DNA of 64,000 nucleotides from Cycas panzhihuaensis (lineage: Eukaryota; Cycadophyta). Below are positions 24,561-32,595 of this stretch, in pieces. The stretch is taken from the NCBI GenBank assembly GCA_023213395.1, contig CM041465.1, positions 223,517,741 to 223,581,740 of the forward strand, given 5' to 3'. Below the pieces are notes generated by a model. It was not told where the DNA came from, searched no databases, and was given only the letters and a program-made list of their open reading frames with translations. The position numbers and the translations under genes were made by a program. Numbering within the stretch: position 1 is the stretch's first letter; each line of letters begins with the position of its first letter.

Positions 24561-25428
24561 ATGAGAGTGATTCCCCGTGAACGCTCATTTACCAAACAAA
24601 CTCGTTCCACCAATTTGTCAAACCATGGTCCTTCCACGCATGCCTTGGCTTACTCTATTGGTATACCTAACCCATCTGAAGAAGATCCTGCATCTTCTTC
24701 TCCTAGTCTCACACAGTTCACCACTATTGGTGTTTGGAGTTATGGGTACCTTACTTCATTTAGTGACGATGAGTCACACAACGAAGGTGAGGATTGTCTT
24801 CACCCTGTCTCTTTCCTCCGCACCAGTAGGTCACACCCGTCTTGTTTTAGATCCCTGTCTAGAACCTCTCTCATTGGTGAGGCTAGCCACTCCTGTGTGT
24901 CACACGTCATCGCTCATGTTGACCCACCCATCGTCAGTTCTTCTTCTTCATTACCCCTCATAGGTAATGGCTTCGAAGAATTGCCTTTCGCTCCTTCCGA
25001 GGAGCCTCCTCTTGGCTTTCCTTCAGAATCCCACGAGGAAGTTGAGTAACCCGATGACCATCATGGTCCCGTTGCTTCTACTCCCTACAGTGCTTCCTCT
25101 ACTCGAAGTAAGGTCATCCATGGGGTGGATTACTTCGAGGATGACGAAGCCCTACTTGAGCATTTGGCGGGTTTTGCGCCCAACTTGCCTTCTGGTCACC
25201 ACAGGCTTGGTCACCAGAAGATCCTTGTGATCGGATCCACACTCGCTGATCCGATCCCATCTCCTATTCCACCTCCTCCTGTTGACCTTGCCCCTCTCCA
25301 CTGCGAGGAGGGTAATGCCATGTGCATGGGGACGACCCAAGACATAGTCTTGGCCCCCGGCAAGGTCATTAAGGTCAGGTTAGAATGTTCCCCTGATGAG
25401 ATAAGGGAGTACTCCCTTACATTCCGGG
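24561..25428 (+). pseudogene. protease-RT linker of B1
   Basis: Ser/Pro/Glu-rich polypeptide continuing the same frame (SYGYLTSFSDDESHNEGED; HGVDYFEDDEALLEHLAG; LAPGKVIKVRLECSPDEIRE). One stop at about 25,047. It matches no domain I know; it is present in all four copies at the same length, so it is a family trait. A frame change occurs near its end, just before RT. Confidence 0.7.
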
Positions 25429-26816
25429 GAGTTACGAGACGTGTTTGCGTGGGATTATACTGACATGAAGGGAATCGACCCCTCCATTGTCATTCATAAC
25501 CTCACCACCATTCCCGGCGCCCACCCTGTGCGCTAGAAACAGCGTCCCCTTCACCCAAAGCTCTCAGTCGCCATCAAGATGGAGGTTGAGAAGCTTCTGG
25601 ACGCTGGGCTTATTACTTCCATTGACTACCCTAAGTGGGTCTCCAACATTATCCCCGTTGCTAAAAAGAATGGGGCAATCTGTATATATGTCGATTTTCG
25701 CGACATCAATAATGCTTGTCCTAAGGACAACTTCCCATTACCCTTCCTCGATCAAATTATTAATCGCACTGCCATATTTGAAGTTATGTCCCTAATGGAC
25801 GGCTTCTCTGGCTATAACCAGATTCAGATTTCTCCCGAAGACCGCCATAAGATGACCTTCACTACTCCTTGGGGTACCTTCACCTACAACGGGATGCCCT
25901 TTGGCCTTAAGAATGCAGGTGCTACTTACCAAAGAGCCATGCATTTCATTTTCCATGACCTTATTGATAGCACATTGGAGGTCTTCATGGATGATATGAT
26001 GGGTCTCTCCTGTGTCAGGGCCCATCATCCATCCGACTTGCGTGCCATCTTCTCACGATGCCATAAGTATCACGTCAGTCTTAATCTGCTCAAGTGTGTG
26101 TTTGTTATTAACGATAGATTAAGTCGTTTCTAGGAAGGCTCAGTTTTCTCAGGTGCTTCTTAGCAGACTTCGCTGTGACCGCTAAACCCCTTATGAACCT
26201 ATTAAAGAAGGGAGCTCCTTTTGCCTGGTCTGACAAGACCCAAAAGGCCTTCGAAGGACTTAAGGAAGCGCTAGCTTCCGCTCCTACATTGGCGCCTTCT
26301 CGATTCGATAGGCCCTTCCTCCTATACACCTTGGTGACTGACGAGTCCTTGGGTGCTATGCTAGCTCAGGAGGATGACTCAGGAACCGAGAGAGCTATAT
26401 ATTTCATCAGTCACACCCTCGTGGCTGTTGAGCTTAACTATTCTCTCGCTAAGAAGGAGTGCCTCTCCTTAGTCCATGCGACTAAGAAGTTCAGACACTA
26501 CTTGCTTGGCAACACCACCAAGGTGATTGTTCAATCAAATCCCTTGTGATACTTGCTGACTCGTTCAGATTTGACGGGTAGGGCCAGTCGTTGGGCCATC
26601 TTACTTCAAGAATTTGACCTCCATATTATTAACCAGAAATCAAAGAAGGGAATGATAGTGGCCGAGCAACTCGTAGATGCCCCTATCCCTAACTCCTTTG
26701 GTGCCCCCATTGACGACTCTCTTCCCGATGAGTCTATCCTTACGATTCAGGGAGCCTCTCCCCATCCACTCATTGACGATGAGTGGTACAGTGACATAGT
26801 ACAATATCTTACGTAG
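25429..26816 (+). pseudogene. reverse transcriptase-RNase H of B1
   Basis: RT starts at ELRDVFAWDYTDMKGID. A TAG at 25,534 is shared with B2. Then come KLLDAGLITSIDYPKWVSNI, VDFRDINNACPKDNFPLP (first catalytic Asp), MDGFSGYNQIQISPED, MPFGLKNAGATYQRAM and the active site FMDDMMG, an F-M-D-D form of Y-x-D-D. At about 26,106-26,118 roughly 100 bp are missing compared with B2 (40,063-40,181), removing the GFLVSKQGIQIDPSKVRAIL connection and shifting frame. The Ty3-type RNase H follows in another frame (26,175 on): FLLYTLVTDESLGAMLAQEDD, IYFISHTLVAVELNYSLAKK. A TGA stands near 26,548. The domain ends before a TAG at 26,814. Confidence 0.92.
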
Positions 26817-28021
26817 CAGCAATACCGCCCTGACGCCAGTAGCAAAGTTAGATCTCGTATCCGGACTTCTACCAGGCGATACCTCCTCATGGACGAGGTA
26901 TTGTACAAGAGGTCCTTCGATGGGATCCTCCTCATTGCATCACTATTGTGAAGCTAACGGTGCTTCGAATACCACCACAGTATTTGTGGGGGTCACTTTG
27001 GGGGCTAGTCTATGGCTCAGAGGATCCTTCGCATGGGTTATTTCTGGCAATCCCTTTTTAAGGATGCTCATGCCTTTGCTCTGAAATATCGGCGATGTCA
27101 GGAACACACCAATATTTCCTATGTGCCTTCTGAGGCCCTACATCCTATTGTTTCGCCATGGCCTTTTGGTCAGTGGGGACTAGACCTTATCGGGGCTATC
27201 TCCCCACCTTCGTCGTTACAGCATAAGTTTATCTTGACTACCACAAAGTATTTTACCAAATGGGCGGAGGCCATCCCCTTGATCACTACCCCTGGTAAAA
27301 CAATTGCCACGTTCATTTACCAGCATATCATTTGCTATTTTGGAATTCTGGATGTCCTAATCACTGACAATAGAACTCCTTTCTATAATAAGGAGATGGA
27401 TGAGCTTTGTGAGAAGTTCAAAATTTCTCACAAGACTTCCTCCCCTTACTACCCTCAGGCAAATGGCCAAGCGGAGTCTTTCAATAAGACTCTCATCAAC
27501 ATTCTTAAGAAAACTGTTGCTCAATCCCAAAAGGATTGGCACCTTTAGCTGCCCTCCGCTTTGTGGGCTTACCGCACCTCTATCTGTTCTGCCACGGGAA
27601 TGACCCCATTCTCCCTGGTCTACAATACCAAGGTAGTACTCCTGTTGGAGGTGGAGATTCCTTCCTTGTAAGTCTCCCTTCGAGGTTTCATCGACGAAGA
27701 GTCGATCCGTCAGGCTCGCCTGCTAGACCTCGAAGCTTTGGATGAGAGATGCTTAGCTGCTTATCAAGCTAACCTGGCATCCAAAGCTCGCTCATAAAGG
27801 GCCTACGATAAACATCTTCGTTCCCGTCCTTTGTTTCCTGGGGACCACGTCCTCAAGCTGGAGTATCTCTATGATCACTTGACCAAATTCAAACCCGATG
27901 GGTTGGTCCTTTCGTCATTATCGAATCCCTCGATAATGGTGCCTACAGGATATCCACCCTAGAAGGGCTTGAATTTGAGAAAGCTGTTAATGGGAGATTC
28001 CTTAAGAAGTTCTACACGTGA
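26817..28021 (+). pseudogene. integrase of B1
   Basis: The zinc-binding region is damaged: after YKRSFDGILL about 60 bp are scrambled or lost compared with C, so the first His pair is missing. CRRCQEHTNISYV with its Cys pair remains. The core keeps all three acidic positions: WGLDLIGAIS, TDNRTPFYNKEMDEL and PYYPQANGQAESFNKTLIN. A TAG follows at about 27,546 and a frameshift near the RTSICSATG segment. The C-terminal region includes IDEESIRQARLLDLEALDE, a TAA at 27,795 shared with B2, and a W-x-GPF-like module (GWSFRHY frame-shifted). It ends KKFYT, TGA at 28,019. No chromodomain is seen. Confidence 0.9.
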
Positions 28022-28685
28022 TCTTTCGGTGATCTCTTCGCCCTGCTCCAAAATGAGCCTAAACTACCATCTTGGGTTGTCCCTATTCTTCCCAACCACG
28101 GGTAAAATGGCAACTTAAGATGGACCCCCCCTCTTGTCTTTGGTTCCTTCTGTGGAACCCGTGTTCCCATACCTCTTCGTGAACTTTTGTCCTCCTGCTT
28201 GGGCATTCCCCAATATGGACGACGCTTTGAAGCGTCGTCGCTCCTCTCTCCTGCCTACCGTTTCCTTCACATATTCCGCTATGCTCTTCCATAGACGTGT
28301 ATGCCGCTCTATCCTCTAACCTCACACTTCTCTGTCGTCTCCACTCATGACATGTGTATGTACTCCTGTTAGACATATAGCCATACATGGAAGGAAACGT
28401 GTGCACCATATAATAAGATATTTATAACATAAATATCCACAGCATAACATTTACAACATACAAAATAAATAGACATGTCATCACAACATGATATATACAT
28501 AGCATCTTATATCCAAATGGGGTTCCAATTACCCCACACATATATATATACATCCAAAAATCATGTCACATCATACATCTGGGAAGCTGGTATCCTTGCA
28601 GGGGGGGTACAATCATATGGTCCTATATATGACCCCCTAGAGGCCCATGCTTTCCCCTGTCAAAATCATATGTACACCTCCTACG
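28022..28685. other. convergent 3' zone of B1
   Basis: Between the end of integrase (+) and the end of the opposite-strand gene (-). The right half (about 28,380-28,680) is abruptly AT-rich within GC-rich surroundings. Read on either strand it carries TATTTATTTTGTATG or ATATATATATAC stretches suited to 3' end formation. A run of seven G (about 28,601-28,607) followed by TACAATCATATG is kept in B2 and C. Best read as the shared 3' UTR/poly(A) zone of two convergent genes. Confidence 0.55.
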
Positions 28686-29281
28686 CTACTGCTGCCCCAC
28701 TCCTGGGGTATCATCTCTCGGTTTATGTGATCCCTCTCTTGGGGACCACATCCCTCTGAGGCTCCTCCTGGGCCTCCGCGAGCTACCCGCCTCACTCGCC
28801 TCGTCTCGTGGTCGTCTCGGGGTCGTCGCCATCGTGTGGGTATGCGTCCTGCTCCAGCTCGACCTCGACGATATCTGTGCTACCAGTTGATCGTATCGGG
28901 CCTGGATACGATCCCTCTCTTCTCGGAGTGCTTCCTCCATCACCCTGAGACGCTCTATGACTACTGCTAGCTAGATCCTGCTCCTAGCATCTTCGCCTAC
29001 TCTGCCCTATGCCTTTAGAGCCTACACTCGTCCACGCAGCTCGTCCCTCTCACGCCTTGTATCGTCTCTCTCCTATTGTAGCTGTCCCTGGGATGTCACG
29101 TGCTCTTGGGACTCTGCGACCCATATGTCCCTCGCCCTCACCAACGGGGTGAATGCCTCTGTGTGGGCACCTGCCGCTCTAGGCTCATCTCCTGCCTGGA
29201 TGGGCGGTTGCCCCTCTGCATACACCTGAGGGAATATCTCCCTCACCACAGCCTCTATCAGTCTCCTGATCTCTGCTGCAC

Positions 29282-29385
29282 CTGCCAATGCAACATGTCA
29301 TGTGTCAATATGTACCTCACAATGATCAAACCAAACCAAACATCCATCTAGATGCCAAACGACTCTGGAAAAGATTAGGTCTCAC
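29282..29385 (-). other. intron in opposite-strand gene of B1 (104 bp)
   Basis: On the minus strand the donor is GCAG^GTGAGACC and the acceptor is TTGCATTGGCAG^GTGCAGC. Removing it joins ...EPAATA to AAEIRRLIE through a split Gly codon (phase 1), keeping the frame. The same site and phase occur in B2 (43,338-43,441, also 104 bp) and A (7,564-7,732); C has matching sites at 58,462-58,576. Confidence 0.75.
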
Positions 29386-30723
29386 CTGCTGTGGCTGCTG
29401 GCTCCACTGGTCGTGCGGCATCCTCCCCTCCTGGCTCTCTACTCGCCGCGGGTGCCTCATCCTCTGGCACCTCCTCTGCCTGGGCCTCCCTCCTCCCAGG
29501 GACCGGCTCAGCTCTCGTCCCTCCGGGTCCCATCATGATTCGCAGCCTGCGAGTCCTGGTCACGGGTCCCCTGCTCTCGTCCTGTGTGCCTGATGGGCCT
29601 GCCTCTCCTCTAGCAGCCCCGGATGGACCCTTTGCACCTCCTGCCATCCCTGAGGGACTTACCCCTCCTGCAAGGCGTGACGGGCCGGCCCCATCATCTC
29701 CATCGTCTCTGCCATCATCGCCTGCGGGCACTCCCGCTCCGCTCGCCTCGTCGTCACTATCCCACCTCATTATCCTATAGGGCTACGCTATGTAGTCTGG
29801 TAGGGTGAGGAGGTCTAGTGACGTAGCCTCCACCGATCATCGGACATGGGCCCAGTTCTCTGTCCTTCTCAGCTGAGTCTACCAACTGTGGACCACCGAG
29901 GCCCGCTCTGTGATGGGGTGTGGTCCCCCCGCTTGTGCAACTACCACAAAATGATCGAAGAACCAGCACTGCAGTAGTGTGCTATATGATAACCCGCCTC
30001 TGTCGGTCATCCTGATAGTGTCTAGTTGGGCGACGAGGTTCGTCGCTATCAGGGTCACCCAGTCCATCCTCTCGCCAGCTTCACAACGGTGAACTGCATC
30101 CAACCGTCCACCTGGTATCTCCCTATAGTTCTACTTCCAAGAAATCTAGAATAGAACGCACAGTATGACCAGCTTCCTCAGCCGAGGAATCCCTGACATC
30201 AGTATAGTCTGGAGGGGAGCCCCCCTCCACTCCCATCTGTCTGCTCTTGTGAAGAACAGGGCTGCCTCCCTGTGTGTTGCCTCGGTGCTAGGCAACGTCC
30301 CCAGTCTCACTGGCCTCCCATCGCCGTACTCCCAAGATACGTCAGATATCTCTCGGCATGACCATCACATCACCTACCTGCAGTAGGTGGAACACATGTC
30401 TCCTCCTATCCCAATGGGATACTATGTCGACCAGCAACCTCTGATCTGATGCATACTCAGGTGTCTTGAGGGCCTTATATAGGCCACACCTCTGCAGGAT
30501 CTCCCTATCCTCCTGTAATACCATCTACATGTAACTCAACATGGCCATACCTATGTTCTCGCGGTTATCTACCGTGATGACAGCCTGTCGATACCAAAAA
30601 TAATCCAAGTTAGCTTCACGCCAGTTACTATCATCCCTCACTCTCTCAAAACTCTCTCTGCCTGAGATTTGAGGCTCTTTTGGCCCTTGTATATCTTTTT
30701 CTTCTTTTTTGCCTTCGTACCAT

Positions 30724-30753
30724 GCCAAACTTAGCGGTACCACTAAGTTTGGC
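30724..30753. repeat. inverted repeat 1 in the opposite-strand leader, B1
   Basis: GCCAAACTTAG, eight-base loop, CTAAGTTTGGC: a perfect 11-bp stem. It lies about 490 bp downstream of the opposite-strand TATA box, in its presumed leader or first intron. Confidence 0.85.
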
Positions 30754-30780
30754 ATTGGTCCCGCAACGATCGGGTCCCAT

Positions 30781-30810
30781 GGTAATGATCGCGATACCGC
30801 GATCATTACC
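30781..30810. repeat. inverted repeat 2 in the opposite-strand leader, B1
   Basis: GGTAATGATCGCG, four-base loop ATAC, CGCGATCATTACC: a perfect 13-bp stem, 27 bp from inverted repeat 1. Could form a tight RNA hairpin or a protein-binding palindrome. Confidence 0.9.
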
Positions 30811-31242
30811 GCGGTACGAATGGCGATCCCCCAAAAGGGGGGATTTTTGCACCGAAAAATAAAAAATTCTTCTGGTGGACCCCGTGGGGCCCACTGGGAC
30901 CAGGGCTCCCTAATGTCCAGGTCCCCGCCTCTTTCTGGGTCTGATTCGGACTCCGAGAGTCCTCCGGTTGCCCATAAGGGACACTGAAAACCACATAAAT
31001 TATAAAAAACCAATGAACTTCAAACTTTGAAATGGGTCGGGTTTAGTGACATCCACTCACTAGATCTGGTCTCGCTGTTGCCATGTCATCTTGCCGATCC
31101 CACTGGCTCTCTCCGATCTCTGATCCAACAGTCCAATCTCTCCTTGCGTGCCTTCGAAGTTGGGCGGCACTCCGCTGCGTAAGGAAATGGCTCTAGTTTC
31201 GTATGAGAGCCGATGAAAATGAATCCATTTTCTGTTCGATTT

Positions 31243-31251
31243 CCTTATATA
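31243..31251 (-). promoter_or_regulatory. TATA box of the opposite-strand gene, B1
   Basis: On the minus strand CCTATATAAGGAAATC, with a conserved ATGGATTCATTTTCA about 15-30 bp downstream. The orientation fits transcription of the opposite-strand gene. The 31,252-31,769 stretch behind it is a 0.5-kb divergent zone that ends at the second RNase H. Confidence 0.7.
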
Positions 31252-31769
31252 GGCGGGGGCCCCAACGAGAACTTCTTCCGTTTTTGGCCCTACGACAGTC
31301 GTTGGTACTGTCCTGTTTCCCTATTTGTCTTTGCCTTCTGGCCCTGTCGCCCATTGTGCTCTCTTGACACCCTTTTTGTGCTTTCTCATAGGTGCATTTA
31401 TGGTGCCTTATCCTTGCACTTTTTCCTCGGGCCTTTCTGTCTCGTTTTGCATGCCACTCCCATGTATGCCCGAGTTTATACTCGTTTGGCTCGTTTCGTC
31501 ATCTGGACTCGTTTCCGCAATTCTTTTTCACTCTTGGGGTCCCCAAAGGGAATGCTCCCCCGCCCGGGGGCATGTTTCTCTTTTCGAAGTGACCTTTTGG
31601 CACCCCAGGAGGCTTTTTCTTCTGACCACTCTCTGCCGGTGATCTGACTACTTGCTCTCACCCTGGATAACCTCATTGCTAGGTCCTCCTACCCTTCATG
31701 GCCACCTTTTTGTTTGCCTTTCGAGTATTGCTCTTGTTATTTGTTGACTATCAGGACGTTGTGTCGCCT

Positions 31770-32200
31770 ATGTCCATCTACATCTTTACCGATGGTGGAA
31801 GCCGCGGTAATCCTGGACCTTCTGCTGCTGCATGGATTCTCCGCAGCCCTTCTAGACACGATCTCCTCCACTCTGGGATTTTCCTCCCAGAGACTACTAA
31901 CAATGAAGCTGAATATACAGCTATTATTGAAGCCCTTATTGATGCTCTCCATTTTCATCACGGACCCATCGTTTTGCTTTGCGACTCTCAAGTTGTGGTG
32001 TCTCATCTCACCCAAGTTTACCAGGTGTGGTGCCCTCATTTGAGGACTCTTGCTTCTACTAGCAGATCTCTCATGCCCTGATTCTCTTCCGTCGATATCC
32101 AGCATATCCCTCGGGCCCTCAACGCTGAGGTAGATAGTCTCATTTACCTTATCCTTGAGCGCCGCCTTCCTCTCCTTGGCCAGTCCACGAGGCTTGCACA
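31770..32200 (+). pseudogene. second RNase H (aRNH-type) of B1
   Basis: Starts at its own ATG (MSIYIFTDGGSRGNPGPSAA), directly after a pyrimidine-rich stretch ending ACTATCAG that reads as a splice acceptor. All family motifs are present: first Asp in TDGG, Glu in NNEAEYTAIIEAL, Asp in LLCDSQVVVSHLTQVYQV and last Asp in LNAEVDSLIYLILE. A single TGA at about 32,079 (after SLMP) interrupts it. This differs from the RT-linked RNase H (which has YFISHTL and KKE motifs) and resembles the plant/archaeal RNase HI set. Its place 3' of integrase, behind an opposite-strand gene, is unusual. Not in frame or continuity with pol, so it would need its own mRNA. Confidence 0.88.
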
Positions 32201-32595
32201 GCCCTCCTGTCACCTAAGCCCCAGGTCGTCTTACACTTTGCTTTGCGACCCATTCGCACCTCTGAAACATAGTCGCTAATGAGGTAAAACTATGGCGACC
32301 ACCCCTTACTTGCTCTTTACTTGGTTATGCATGCTCTTCTGCATCTTTTGTGGTGGGGGCAGCCCCCTCGCCTTTCTCATTTTTCCAGTCGGTTCCCAGG
32401 TGGCTCATAGGCAACCCCTATGTTGTCTCCACCACCGCTTTCGTATCCATGCGTTCCGCCACGACACTCACCGGCACCCTTGCCTACTGTTATGATCTTG
32501 ATTGATATATCTATATACACATGTGCTACTAATAGTTGTGTTGCCAGCATTCACCATCGCACCAGGCTTCGGCGGTGAGGCTCTCGCCGAGGAAG
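32201..32595 (+). promoter_or_regulatory. 3' spacer and decayed PPT of B1
   Basis: Non-coding spacer between the second RNase H and LTR 2b. The PPT position (32,586-32,595) reads GCCGAGGAAG instead of the AAGGGGGAGG seen at the end of B2, so it is degraded. Confidence 0.7.

Larger units (their letters stand above)
28686..31242 (-). pseudogene. opposite-strand gene of B1, plant-mobile-domain-like
   Basis: Reads against gag-pol. A TATA box lies just upstream (31,243-31,251). A probable 3' splice site (TATCGACAG) precedes an exon at 30,584 that starts AVITVDNRENIGMAMLSYM. Next come EYASDQRLLVDIVSHW and RRRHVFHLLQVGDVMVMPRD, then a GRPVRLGTLPST segment, DWVTLIATNLVAQLD and GGPHPITERASVVHSW. After VEATSLDLLTLPDYIA comes an acidic Gly/Asp-rich linker (29,770-29,386). 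A 104-bp intron follows, then IRRLIEAVVREIFPQVYAEG, a coiled-coil-like stretch and a basic Arg/Ser/Thr tail. The spliced product would be about 600 residues. The W-x(5)-H-x-FHLP and R-D-I...GRP spacing is that of the plant mobile domain family (known from MAIN/MAIL1 and from plant transposons). Broken here by a TAG after SYM and by small frameshifts. Function in the element is unknown. Confidence 0.75.

Noticed and set aside
24577-24963. Leu/His-rich frame overlapping the protease-RT linker (also 38,544 and 53,733)
   Set aside because: Alternate-frame shadow of the conserved Ser/Pro linker that continues the protease frame.
29391-29780. Plus-strand Ser/Pro/Ala-rich frames (also 43,447)
   Set aside because: Shadows of the acidic linker of the minus-strand gene; the minus frame is the one that fits the splice sites and conservation.
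30709-30987. Plus-strand open frame over the two hairpins
   Set aside because: Palindromic sequence gives open frames on both strands; no conservation as protein.
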